Origin: Nodosilinea sp. FACHB-141
GTDB taxonomy: Bacteria; Cyanobacteriota; Cyanobacteriia; Phormidesmidales; Phormidesmidaceae
NCBI RefSeq assembly: GCF_014696135.1
Contig: NZ_JACJPP010000003.1
Coordinates: 1 to 64,000 of the forward strand
Length of the DNA stretch: 64,000 nt
Direction of reading: 5' to 3'
Of the stretch, positions 44,896 through 53,846 are shown one piece after another; within the stretch, counting starts at the first letter, position 1; the number at the start of each line of letters is the position of its first letter. Below the pieces are notes generated by a model. The model saw only the letters and a program-made list of their open reading frames with translations. It was not told the origin of the DNA and searched no databases. The position numbers and the translations under genes were made by a program.

Positions 44896-46443
44896 CTATC
44901 CTGGCTGCCCCAGAGTAGTCACATAAATCACCGCTTCGTCGGGTGGAATGCCCAGCACCTCATTGACCTGGTCGTCGAAAAAGCCGCCGATGCCACTCAC
45001 CCCTAACCCCAGGCGGACGGCCGCCAAATTGAGCCGCTGGCCCAGGTGCCCGGCATCGAGGTGCAGATAGCGGTAGACGCGATCGCCGTAGGCCGCCACC
45101 GCTCCCGCTAGGTCGGCGGTGTGAAACACCACGGCGGCGGCATCGCGGCCTAGCTCCTGCCCCAGACAGAGGTAGTGCAGCTCCCGGCGGAAGTTTTTAA
45201 AGCGCACCTGGCGCAGCTCTTCGCTGCGGGGAGCGTAGTAGTAGCAGCCATCGTCGAGCCCCTCGACTCCGCAGGCCACCACAAAGGTATGCACCAGGGT
45301 GCGATCGCAGTAATCGGGGTCGAGGTCAAGCCCCTGGTTAGAATAATGGTGAGGCTGGTAAGTAAAGTCGAGCAATAGCCTCAACGCTTCTAAAGAAATC
45401 GACCCACCGGTGTAGCGCCGAGTCGATCGCCGCTTAAATACCGTGATCTCTAGCTCTTCTAGCTGAGGTCCCCAGGCGATGGAGGCGGTAGTAGTGGGCA
45501 CTCGCAACCCAAAGGGCAGGTTGTACTTATCTTCGAGAGTGTCAGCGGGTTGGGGGGTATCACCGGTAGGGCGCATCGCCCACGGGGGCACATCGGCAGT
45601 GGAGGCGATAGCAGTCGCCTGGTGAAAGTAACTCAGCAGTTCTCCATCGGGCACCGATGGGAACTGGGTCTGGGGTGACGTAGCAAAGGCTACCTGAGCA
45701 CAGGGCAAGTTTTGCTCCACCAGCAGCAGGTCGGCCAGGGGCAGCACCGCCAACGCCCCCTCCTGGGTAGCGTCGATGTAGAGCAGCTCAGCCACGGCCT
45801 CGTCAGCAAAGCTGGCCACCAGGTGGGGGCGATAGTCAACCAGAGCGCAGGCCAGCTCCAGGTTGCCCAATAGATGGCCCACATCAAGGCAAATGCGGCG
45901 GTAGGCGCGGTCTTGGTAGCGCCAGGCAGAGCGATAAAACACTCCCGTCACCACCAGGGCCAAATGGGTAGCCTCCAGTGCCGGATGCCAAAAGCAGGCC
46001 CGCTGTAAATTCTGCCAGCCGTGGTCATCCCAATAGCGCCAAAGGCTGTGGCTGCGGGCCTGGTAGTTATACAGGCCCGCTGGCAGCAGCCGAGTACCGC
46101 GCGAAATAATATAGATCTCCGCCGGATACAGCCCTCCCGCCGAGGGGGCCGATCGCAGGTAAAAAGTCTGCCCCGTGGCGGTCGGAAACTTGGCCGTCAG
46201 CCCGTAGGCGTTGATCAGCAGCCGCGACAGTCGCATCCAATCGACCCGCTCGCTGTCTGGCTTCGGCGGGTTGCTCTCGTCTATATAGGGTTTGAGGTCA
46301 ATCTCGGTCCCCACCCGGTAGGTCTTGAAAGGAGTGGGCTGGCGACTATAGTCGAGGGGCCGTGCCTTCGACTCGAGAGTGTCGGGGTCGTACTTGGTAC
46401 GGCTGTGATAGTGCTGGGCGATGGAAACCAGAGCGTCGGGCAT
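44896..46443 (-). CDS. SagB-like double nitroreductase-fold oxidoreductase
   Basis: A 515-residue protein with two nitroreductase-fold halves (about 60-260 and 330-515), as in SagB-type dehydrogenases. FMN-contact phrases are RSAPSAGGLYPAEIY in the first half and KRRSTRRYTGG in the second. SagB enzymes oxidise azolines to azoles in peptide natural products, but no precursor peptide, cyclodehydratase or protease gene is nearby, so a stand-alone redox role is more likely. It is monocistronic, 75 bp from the kinase gene upstream of which it lies. Confidence 0.85.
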   Translation of the reverse strand: MPDALVSIAQHYHSRTKYDPDTLESKARPLDYSRQPTPFKTYRVGTEIDLKPYIDESNPPKPDSERVDWMRLSRLLINAYGLTAKFPTATGQTFYLRSAPSAGGLYPAEIYIISRGTRLLPAGLYNYQARSHSLWRYWDDHGWQNLQRACFWHPALEATHLALVVTGVFYRSAWRYQDRAYRRICLDVGHLLGNLELACALVDYRPHLVASFADEAVAELLYIDATQEGALAVLPLADLLLVEQNLPCAQVAFATSPQTQFPSVPDGELLSYFHQATAIASTADVPPWAMRPTGDTPQPADTLEDKYNLPFGLRVPTTTASIAWGPQLEELEITVFKRRSTRRYTGGSISLEALRLLLDFTYQPHHYSNQGLDLDPDYCDRTLVHTFVVACGVEGLDDGCYYYAPRSEELRQVRFKNFRRELHYLCLGQELGRDAAAVVFHTADLAGAVAAYGDRVYRYLHLDAGHLGQRLNLAAVRLGLGVSGIGGFFDDQVNEVLGIPPDEAVIYVTTLGQPG

Positions 46444-46871
46444 GGCCGGAGGGGAGGGGTGCGATGATCAAAGGCCGACCCAAAGGGCCATCGCGGGCCG
46501 CGCCGGGCAGGTGTGATCAGTGTAGCCTACAGGAAAAGCATGGGATCGCGGCCCCCGGCGACTCTCCCCATCGAGCATCAGCCGATGGGCACTCAGCACT
46601 TGGCTAGATACTGAGTACCAGGTCAGCACGCCTTCAAAACGGTCCGTGGCATGCTCCTGGGAAAACGCTACGTCAGCTGAGGCCTATCGGTACCGTCAAA
46701 GGTTTGAGTCCTGAGAGCTAGACGACCAAAACACAACCGCTCAGTGGAATGAGCTCAAAGAGCGAGATCAGCCCCTGTCAAGCAAGCAAACACAGCGCTA
46801 AAAACCTGAAGAGAAGCTTAACGCGCTCATGTTGCGAAACGTAAACGTTTACATTGGCAGGTGACGTTTAG
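46444..46871. promoter_or_regulatory. Spacer with a 12-bp palindromic operator
   Basis: A 428-bp divergent region between the SagB-like gene and the pentapeptide gene. A perfect palindrome GTAAACGTTTAC lies at 46841-46852, 20 bp before the pentapeptide start, in the position of a repressor operator. The remainder has no open frame or recognisable element. Confidence 0.5.
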
Positions 46872-47450
46872 TTGAGCACAAATACTCAGGCTTACGGCCT
46901 GATTTCAGCAACAGCAATGGATCGACTTACAAAAGATGCCCTGCTGGCGGCATACCGAAACGGTCAGCGATGCTTTGCAGCGATCGATTTGACCGGGGCT
47001 GAATTGTTCGAAGTAGATTTGCGTCAGATCGACTTGCAGGGTAGCTGTCTAGACGAGAGTTACATTCCCTACAGCAATCTCAGCGGGGCCAAACTGGGGG
47101 GCGCGAGCTTGGTAAAAGCCCATTTGGGCGACGTCAACCTCTACGGGGCTGACCTGCAAGCCGCCCTGCTGACCGGGGCTGACTTGGGTCGTGCCGATCT
47201 GCGCGGGGCCAATCTGTGTGAAGCCGATCTGCGCGGGGCCAACCTCAGCGGGGCCGATCTGCGCGGTGCTAACCTCAGCGCCGCTAATCTGGAGGGAGCT
47301 AGTCTCAGCGGGGCCAGTCTCAGCGGAGCTAGCCTTAGCGGGGCTAATCTCAGCCGGTGCAACCTGTTTCGGGCAACGGGGGCCGACCTAGTCGAGAGCC
47401 GCTGCGACGGCACGACAATTTTGCCCAATGGTTACAACTATGGCCGTTAG
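46872..47450 (+). CDS. Pentapeptide-repeat protein
   Basis: A 192-residue protein, mostly made of A(D/N)LXX pentapeptides (about residues 35-180), such as GADLRGANL and GASLSGASL. These build a right-handed quadrilateral beta helix. The DNA repeat GGGGCC-x-ATCT runs through 47150-47350. It has no signal peptide. A TTG at 46872 is taken as the start, with AGG upstream; the ATG at 46917 is also possible and fits less well with a ribosome binding site. Members range from topoisomerase inhibitors to scaffolds; no function can be assigned. Confidence 0.85.
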   Translation: MSTNTQAYGLISATAMDRLTKDALLAAYRNGQRCFAAIDLTGAELFEVDLRQIDLQGSCLDESYIPYSNLSGAKLGGASLVKAHLGDVNLYGADLQAALLTGADLGRADLRGANLCEADLRGANLSGADLRGANLSAANLEGASLSGASLSGASLSGANLSRCNLFRATGADLVESRCDGTTILPNGYNYGR

Positions 47451-47544
47451 AAAGGCCACAAACCCCCAGCCAAATGTTGCTGGCCCCTGCCCTAACCCTT
47501 TGAAGTATCAGGTATCCTAGTCCTATTCCATTAGGACAGTCCTG

Positions 47545-50415
47545 ATGAGGCAGCCCATGCGTTCCCTGGCCGATGTTCCCCGACCCCTGTTGCTGCTGGC
47601 GCTGATGTTGATCAGCGGCGGGGTGGTGCGGCCTGCGATCGCGCAAGATTCTCAACAAGCCGAGCCTCAGCTCGTTGCCTCAGCTCCGGAACCAATGCGG
47701 CTAGCCCAGACGGCGACCACCGCCGAGCTAGAACGGCTGAGCACCGAGGCCGATCTGGCCTTTCGTCGCGCTACCACTCTATTCTTTGTCATGCTGGGCA
47801 CGCTGCTGCTGCTGCTCAGCGTTGGCGTGGTGATGCTGTGGCTGATGCGGCGATCGGTGATTCAAGAAGTCTCGGTTGTTGTGCGCAACCAAATTAACGA
47901 CATCACCGATTTAGAAACCAAAATTCAAACGGCCACCCGCGACCTCGACTACATTCTCAACCAGGCGAAAGAGCGAGCCGCCGAGTTAGACAGCCGTACC
48001 GATCGCTTCCAAGAAGAGGCTGTTACCAAAAAGCAGGTGCTCAACCGGCTGGTGGATGACCTGGCGGAATTCAAAGCGCGCACGATCAACGACTGGCAGT
48101 CGACCCTGAGCGATTTGCAGGTGAAGCTAGAGTCGACTGAGGCCAACTTTGTCGGTCACTTGACCGGGCTGCGAGCAACCGCCGATGACGAAATCACCAC
48201 CCTGCGCAAAGATACCCAGCTTCAGCGCGACGTCGTGTTTCGCACCCTCGAAGAAAATCAGACCGGCTTTTTGCGCGATGTGAACCGACTGCGCAGCGAT
48301 GTAGAAGTGCATCAAGATGCGGTGCTGCAAAAAATCGGCAACGCCGAAACCAGCTTTGCCGACCAGATGGGCACGATGACCCTGGCCATGCAAGAAGAGC
48401 GCGATCGCGTCATGGTAGCCCTAGCCGACCTGCGCCAGCAGCTCACTACCCAGGCCAGCGACCAGGTAGAGCGCCAGGCCGCCACCATTGCCGAGGCCCT
48501 AGAGGCGCTGCGCCAGGGCAGTCTCACTCGTCTGCAAACCCAAACTGAGGAGATCAGCCGCCAGCTGGGCGATCTGCAAGTGAGTGCCCTAGGCGAGCGC
48601 GACTTAGCGTTACAAACTATTCAGCGCTCCATCGACGAATTCACCTCGCGGTTTGCCAACCTGCGCGGCGAGGTGGATGGTCAGCGCAGCCGCATCTTGG
48701 CTGACCTGCGCCGCCAAGCCGACGAGTTTTTGGCCCAGTTTGGTGGCCTGAAGCTCGATATTCAAAAGCAGCAGGATATGCTGCTGGGCGACCTGCGCCG
48801 GGCGGCGGATGAGGCCTTGGAGCGCTTTACGGCTACCCGCGCCGAGGTGGATTCTCGCCAACAAAACACCCTCGACGACTTTCAGCGCACGGCCCAGACG
48901 TTGCAGGGCCAGCTTAGCCAGATGGCCACCGAGGCCGAGATTCAGCGATCGACCCTGCTGGCCGATGTGGAGGGCACCGCCAACGCCTTTCGCCAGCAGG
49001 TGCGGGTGCTGCAAGAGGCGGCAGGGGAGCAGCAGCTCCAGGTGCTCGACGGGCTGCGGGCGATGGAAGCGGCCTTTGCCGAGCAGCTCAATCAGGTGCG
49101 CGGCACTATTTTTACCCGCCGCGATCGCATCCTCGACAAAATCGACACCTTCGATGCTCGCCTCAGCGAAGATTTAGCTACCCTAGGCAGCACCACCGCC
49201 GAGCGCGAGGCGGCGGCCCGCACCCAGCTCGACGGGCTAATGGCCGAAATGGCGGAGCGCTTTGCTCGTTTGGAAGCCGACATTGAGGCCGGGCGAGAGG
49301 TTAGCCTGGGTCGTTTGGGCGATTTACAGCAGAGTTACCAAGTGCGGCTAGAGGCTATCCAGGCAGAAGCCCAACATCAGAAAGACGAGATTATGCGCCG
49401 CTTGGGCGAAGTGTCGCCCCAGTACCTGGCCGACTCGTTTATGAGTGAGGCACGGCAGCAGTTCGAGACGATTACCGACAAGATCGGTCGGCTGGAGACC
49501 AACCGACCCCAGCTGTTTCTCACCGCTGATGAATATATTGGCCGGGGCGATCGCTACCTGGCTGACGGCGACTATGCCCTGGCAGTGGCCGAGTACGACA
49601 AAGCCCTCGACATTCAGCCGGTCAACACCCAGGTGTGGCTCAACCGAGCTACGGCCCAGCAGGCCCTAGAGCAGCTGGAGGGGGCGATCGATTCCCTCGA
49701 CCATGCCCTGGAGCTAGAGCCCAAACACACCGTAGCGCTGCTGCAAAAGGGGCTTATTTTGCGGGAGCTGCGCCGCCACGAAGATGCCTTGGTGGTGTTT
49801 GACCAGCTTACCGAAATCACCCCCGACGACGCCAAGGCCTGGCTCAACCGGGGCATGGTGCTAAGCCGCCTTAAGCGTCGCGAAGATGCGATCGCCGCCT
49901 TTGACCGGGCGTTAGAGATTCATCCCGAATACCACGAAGCCTGGGTGAACCGAGGCGTGTCCTACGGCATTTTGCAGCAGCACGAGGAGGCGTTTAACTC
50001 CTTTGATAAGGCGGTGGAGTACCAGGCCAACGATGCGATCGCCTGGCTCAATCGGGGTCTGTCGCTGATTGAGCTAGAGCGCTACGACGATGCTCTGGCC
50101 AGCTTTGACAAAGCCACCCGCTTCAACCCCGATGCCCCCAAGGGTTGGGACAACCGGGGGTTGGCCCTGGTGAAGCTGGGTCGCGATGAGGATGCGATTA
50201 AGAGCTTTGATCGAGCGATCGCCCTCGACCCTGACTACCCCAAGGCCCACTATCACAAGGCCCTCTGCTACGCCCTTCAACGCCAGTTCGACAATGCCAT
50301 GGAAGCGCTACAGCAGGCGGTGCGCCTTGACCCTGACTACCGCGAAGAAGCCCGTACCGAGCCTGCCTTTGACGAGTTGTGGAGCGACAACTGGTTCCGC
50401 GAGCTAGTGGAATAG
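47545..50415 (+). CDS. Coiled-coil and TPR envelope protein
   Basis: A 956-residue protein. It has a signal peptide (about 1-33, PAIAQ), a second hydrophobic helix (about 75-97, LFFVMLGTLLLLLSVGVVML), a very long coiled coil with a degenerate 35-40-residue repeat (about 105-640; LADLRRQADEFLAQF-like), and about seven TPRs (about 655-930; AWLNRG...ALELEP). The TPR units are near-canonical and 34 residues long. An ATG at 47557 is an alternative start. It probably spans or anchors in the plasma membrane with a long rod to one side. Hairpin GTCCTA/TAGGAC lies 8 bp upstream. No partner is evident. Confidence 0.85.
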   Translation: MRQPMRSLADVPRPLLLLALMLISGGVVRPAIAQDSQQAEPQLVASAPEPMRLAQTATTAELERLSTEADLAFRRATTLFFVMLGTLLLLLSVGVVMLWLMRRSVIQEVSVVVRNQINDITDLETKIQTATRDLDYILNQAKERAAELDSRTDRFQEEAVTKKQVLNRLVDDLAEFKARTINDWQSTLSDLQVKLESTEANFVGHLTGLRATADDEITTLRKDTQLQRDVVFRTLEENQTGFLRDVNRLRSDVEVHQDAVLQKIGNAETSFADQMGTMTLAMQEERDRVMVALADLRQQLTTQASDQVERQAATIAEALEALRQGSLTRLQTQTEEISRQLGDLQVSALGERDLALQTIQRSIDEFTSRFANLRGEVDGQRSRILADLRRQADEFLAQFGGLKLDIQKQQDMLLGDLRRAADEALERFTATRAEVDSRQQNTLDDFQRTAQTLQGQLSQMATEAEIQRSTLLADVEGTANAFRQQVRVLQEAAGEQQLQVLDGLRAMEAAFAEQLNQVRGTIFTRRDRILDKIDTFDARLSEDLATLGSTTAEREAAARTQLDGLMAEMAERFARLEADIEAGREVSLGRLGDLQQSYQVRLEAIQAEAQHQKDEIMRRLGEVSPQYLADSFMSEARQQFETITDKIGRLETNRPQLFLTADEYIGRGDRYLADGDYALAVAEYDKALDIQPVNTQVWLNRATAQQALEQLEGAIDSLDHALELEPKHTVALLQKGLILRELRRHEDALVVFDQLTEITPDDAKAWLNRGMVLSRLKRREDAIAAFDRALEIHPEYHEAWVNRGVSYGILQQHEEAFNSFDKAVEYQANDAIAWLNRGLSLIELERYDDALASFDKATRFNPDAPKGWDNRGLALVKLGRDEDAIKSFDRAIALDPDYPKAHYHKALCYALQRQFDNAMEALQQAVRLDPDYREEARTEPAFDELWSDNWFRELVE

Positions 50416-50614
50416 CGCTTGTCAATGACTGCCGCTGAAGGTGATTTGAAACGGCCAGTTTTCGTTCTCGATCGCCCAACAGTAAGCAGGATTTCTCTTG
50501 GATAATCAGCATTACAGCATTTATCTAGCCAACGTACGTGAAGCGCGATCGCCCTATCCCCTGCCACAACCCTGGGGAATGTGACTAAAATGTGGTGCTG
50601 CAATAGGGGCAACC

Positions 50615-51610
50615 TTGATCAAAATTTTGCTCTGGGCGTTGGGAATTGGGGTGTTGGCGATCGCGATCGCCGAGCTGCTGCTGCGGGTGCGCTATGGCCT
50701 GGGCAACCCACCTCTTTACGTCGCCGATGCCCGTACCGGCTACCGCCTAGCTCCTAACCAGAGCCTGCGGCGGCGGGGCAATCGCATTGAGATTAACCAA
50801 TATTCGATGCGGGGGCCAGCGGTGGATCCCCAGAGACCGACCGATGCCCTGCGGGTGCTGATGGTGGGCGACTCGATTGTCAACGGCGGCTGGTGGACCG
50901 ATCAAAGCGAGCTGCTGTCGGTCAAGGTGCAGCAGGCTCTCGTTGCGCTCAACCCACCGGGAGTAGAAACGGTGGAGGTGCTCAACGCCTCGGCCAACTC
51001 CTGGGGGCCGCGCAACGAGCTGGGCTATCTGCTGCGGTTTGGCACCTTTGAGGCCCAGTTGGTGCTGGTGGTGCTAAATACTGACGATCTGTTTGCGATC
51101 GCCCCTAACAGCTACGAACTGGGTCGCAACCCCGCCTACCCCATCCGCCGTCCGCCCCTAGCCCTGTGGGAGGTAGTCCAGCGTCGGTTTAGCTATACCC
51201 CCAGCCCAGCCCTGCAAGCGCTGCATGACCAAGGTGGCGATCGCGTGGGGGTCAACCTAGAGGCCCTGCGCCAGCTCAACCAGGTGGTGCAGGATGCGGG
51301 CGGGCGGCTGGCGATCGCCATGACTCCCCTGCGCCGCGAGCTTGATTCCGATGGCCCCCGCGACTACGAATTGGTGGCTCGCCAGCGCCTCACCGCCTTT
51401 GCCCAAAATGAGGGGATTCCCTACCTCGACGGTCTGCCCCTGTTTCAGCAGACGGCCCACGAACAGCTCTACTTCGACCACATTCACCTCAGCCCCGAGG
51501 GCAATGACTGGGTGAGCCAAGCTCTAGCTAAGCTCCTGCTCGAACTTTGGAACCGTCCTTCCGAGTCAGCTCTGCCATCTACCCATGAGCCTTTGAGCGA
51601 TCTGTGGTGA
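50615..51610 (+). CDS. SGNH-hydrolase-like membrane-anchored protein
   Basis: A 331-residue protein with an N-terminal membrane anchor (about 1-22, LLWALGIGVLAIAIAELLL). Block I is MVGDSIVNGG with the nucleophile Ser, and the C-terminal D-x-x-H is FDHIHLSPEGN. These mark an SGNH/GDSL-type esterase or acyltransferase acting outside the membrane. The start is a TTG at 50615; no ATG suits. It may act on acylated polysaccharides; neighbours do not settle the substrate. Confidence 0.82.
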   Translation: MIKILLWALGIGVLAIAIAELLLRVRYGLGNPPLYVADARTGYRLAPNQSLRRRGNRIEINQYSMRGPAVDPQRPTDALRVLMVGDSIVNGGWWTDQSELLSVKVQQALVALNPPGVETVEVLNASANSWGPRNELGYLLRFGTFEAQLVLVVLNTDDLFAIAPNSYELGRNPAYPIRRPPLALWEVVQRRFSYTPSPALQALHDQGGDRVGVNLEALRQLNQVVQDAGGRLAIAMTPLRRELDSDGPRDYELVARQRLTAFAQNEGIPYLDGLPLFQQTAHEQLYFDHIHLSPEGNDWVSQALAKLLLELWNRPSESALPSTHEPLSDLW

Positions 51611-51976
51611 GAAAATACTGCTTCCAGCAGCAGGCAATCTAGGTCTAAACTCTCATAGGTTCACCGGTCAAGCCGCTCATAGAGCCAGACGACAGCGCTA
51701 CGGATACTTCCGCTCTGCGATTGAGCTTAATCAAAGCTGACTGCAAATTTCTGCGACAACAGGTGAATTCTGGATTAGGAAAGCCAAAAATGCCAAAATT
51801 CAAGCCTGTCAGCCATTTTTTCTCTTCTATTTTCATTCTTCTGCCATAGATCCGTCCTTGGGGTGAAAGCTCAGAAGATCATGTTGCGACATAACACAAC
51901 ATTTTTTAATGTTGTGTTACATTGAGCCTGGTCACGACGGCCAACGTTTAGTGCCAACCTCAAAGGAGAGTTTCCG
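51611..51976. promoter_or_regulatory. Spacer with a 12-bp hairpin before a small gene
   Basis: No gene is supported in this 366-bp AT-rich spacer. TAACACAACATT at 51892-51903 pairs perfectly with AATGTTGTGTTA at 51908-51919 across a TTTT loop, 57 bp before a small gene. It could be an operator, a leader hairpin or the terminator of the SGNH gene. AAAGGAG lies just before the small gene. Confidence 0.5.
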
Positions 51977-52183
51977 ATGCACCCCCAATCCGATTTCACG
52001 CTGGAGCGGCGGAAGGTCGACATCCTCCAACTGTTCTTCTTTCTGATCGGAGCACCCCACATCTACGGTGCACTGCGCTCTACTGAGCGACAGCGGCAAG
52101 CTAAGCCGCCCCTGATGCAATATCTGGCGGTTGGGATGCTGGCGATGGCGATCGCCAGTGCTGCTGAAATGTGGCTGATGTAA
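51977..52183 (+). CDS. Small membrane protein
   Basis: A 68-residue protein with two hydrophobic helices (about 17-32 and 46-66) and a basic loop (STERQRQAKPP). A strong AAAGGAG lies ten bases before the ATG. No family was recognised. Its convergent neighbour is a glycosyltransferase gene, with a family A repeat between them. Confidence 0.7.
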   Translation: MHPQSDFTLERRKVDILQLFFFLIGAPHIYGALRSTERQRQAKPPLMQYLAVGMLAMAIASAAEMWLM

Positions 52184-52190
52184 GAGATAT

Positions 52191-52252
52191 AGGGTCCAGG
52201 GTATGAGGCTAGAGACCGACCCTGAACCCTGCACCTTGCACCCTACACCCTC
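52191..52252. repeat. Intergenic palindromic repeat, family A
   Basis: AGGGTCCAGGGTATGAGG on the left mirrors CCTTGCACCCTACACCCT on the right. The internal CCCTGAACCCTGCACC is close to the copy at 2885-2951. It fills the gap between two convergent genes. Confidence 0.55.
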
Positions 52253-53190
52253 TATCCCTGCTGCTGAAGTTCGCTATAGGCGGCATACACCCCCTGCACC
52301 GTATACCAGTTGAGAAACACCCGCGCCAGTTCCAGAGCCACCCGGGGCTTGCCTTGGGCAATCAGCCAGCGCAATAGGGGGGCCATGGTGCGCTCGTTCA
52401 ACCGCCCGCCCGCGGTGAGCAAGCCCCACAGCAGTCGGTGCAGCCAGGTCATCTGAATCATCATGCGCACCTCGCGGGTGGGGTGCTTTTGATAAAAGAT
52501 CGCTCCCATGCGGCCGCGCTGAATTTCTTGGTCGATCATCTTGGGAATTTGATCGAGGGAGAAGGGTGGATGGTAGTGGTAGCCCACGGCTTCAGGCACT
52601 TTGATCATAGTGACGCCCAGATTTTTGAGCCGCACCCCCAGTTCTAAATCCTCCCAGCCGTACTGGCTAAACTCGGTGTCGAACAGGCCAGCGGTCAGCA
52701 GCCAGTGGCGGGCGATCGCCAGGTTAGCCGTATCAAAAAAGGCGTTGGAGAAGTCCGTCACCTTGGCGGGTTCGACGGTGGGCCGCTCAAAGTTGCTGGT
52801 GTTCACTAGGCGCCCGGCAGTGAATACGCGATCGTCTCCTAAACGTTGGTAGGCATCGACTAGAGCCTGGGCATGGGCCTGGAGACTGCCCGGCGGCATA
52901 ATCACATCGCTGTCCACAAAGACAATAGTGTCCCCCTGGGCCACCTGCACCCCGTAGTTGCGGGCCGCCGCCGCCCCCTGGTGGTGACGCTCCACCAGCC
53001 GCACATGGGGAAATTCGGCAGCAGCGGCTTGCAGCCACTCAATCGTGCCATCGGTAGAGCCGTCATCTACCACTACCAGTTCGTAGTCGGTAATTAGGGC
53101 GGAGTCAAAAACCTGGTTTTCAAGGGCACGCAAGCACTTTTCGAGAATGGGCTGGCGATTGTAGGTAGGGGTAACAACGCTAAAAAACAC
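52252..53190 (-). CDS. Family 2 glycosyltransferase
   Basis: This 312-residue GT-A protein begins SVVTPTYNRQPILEKCL and has VVVDDGSTDGT and the metal-binding V-D-S-D-V (DxD-like) near residue 100. WEDLELGVRLK, the ED acceptor motif, is in the middle. There is no transmembrane helix; it probably works at the membrane periphery. Acceptor and donor are unknown, but it probably helps build a surface polysaccharide or glycolipid. Confidence 0.9.
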   Translation of the reverse strand: MFFSVVTPTYNRQPILEKCLRALENQVFDSALITDYELVVVDDGSTDGTIEWLQAAAAEFPHVRLVERHHQGAAAARNYGVQVAQGDTIVFVDSDVIMPPGSLQAHAQALVDAYQRLGDDRVFTAGRLVNTSNFERPTVEPAKVTDFSNAFFDTANLAIARHWLLTAGLFDTEFSQYGWEDLELGVRLKNLGVTMIKVPEAVGYHYHPPFSLDQIPKMIDQEIQRGRMGAIFYQKHPTREVRMMIQMTWLHRLLWGLLTAGGRLNERTMAPLLRWLIAQGKPRVALELARVFLNWYTVQGVYAAYSELQQQG

Positions 53191-53333
53191 GGCGGGCCTC
53201 CAAATGGCCCTAATATCCTAGCGCCTTGGCCTGCTCTAGACGCGATTGGGCTATGCCCCTATCCATCCCAAAAAATAATGGCATATTCAGTATAAATGAA
53301 CTAAAGTTCATGTGTATTTATGGCCGACGATCA

Positions 53334-53843
53334 ATGGGCGCTAAGACAGAGCTAAGGACAAGGATAGACAGCGGCCATCAACTAGGGTGGAGGCCTTGGC
53401 AGGGAATGACTCTGGCCCTCGTGCTGCTGACTACGGCCTGCTCCAGTTCCCGCCCAGACCCCAGCCCTCGTAACGTCACCCTGCACCAAAAGTGGGCGCT
53501 GCAGCCCGGCGATCGCCTGGCAGGATACTCAGTACAGAGCGGCCTAGGCGACATTACGGTCGATCTCAAGGGCAATCGAGTGTTTATGCCGTTTGATGGT
53601 CAGGTGCAGCCTGCCAAAGGCAACGCCGACCAGTGCATCATTTTATCGAGCCCCGATGTGCCGGCCTACCTGTTTCGCCTCTGCGGGCTGCGCCAGGTGA
53701 AGCTGGGTGACCTGTCCCAGGGTGAGCCTATTGGCAGCGGCAACACCGTGGCCTTTGCCACCCTCCGACGCCAGGCCGATGGCACCTGGGCGATGGTTGA
53801 GCCCGCCAAAGAGCTGCTGGCGCAGTTTTTAGATCGACCATAA
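53334..53843 (+). CDS. Lipoprotein of unknown function
   Basis: A 169-residue protein with lipobox L-T-T-A-C (Cys36) after a long basic N-region. The ATG at 53334 is chosen; ATG 53406, just before the hydrophobic stretch, is an alternative and would give a more usual short signal. The mature part is beta-rich with two cysteines (residues about 120-135), and LAGYSVQSGLGDITVDLKG is a recurring pattern. It is convergent with the UPF0182 gene, four bases away. No family is recognised. Confidence 0.68.
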   Translation: MGAKTELRTRIDSGHQLGWRPWQGMTLALVLLTTACSSSRPDPSPRNVTLHQKWALQPGDRLAGYSVQSGLGDITVDLKGNRVFMPFDGQVQPAKGNADQCIILSSPDVPAYLFRLCGLRQVKLGDLSQGEPIGSGNTVAFATLRRQADGTWAMVEPAKELLAQFLDRP

Positions 53844-53846
53844 CGG

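Noticed and set aside
46444..46871. Remnant of a transposase in the spacer before the pentapeptide gene
   Set aside because: Short phrases seemed suggestive, but no frame stays open and no inverted ends are present.
47150..47350. DNA tandem repeat as a mobile or phase-variable element
   Set aside because: The repetition is explained by the pentapeptide code A-D/N-L-x-x in the encoded protein.
51645..51836. A 63-codon minus-strand frame in the spacer after the SGNH gene
   Set aside because: Weak ribosome binding site, no recognisable domain or signal, and no sign of conservation visible here.
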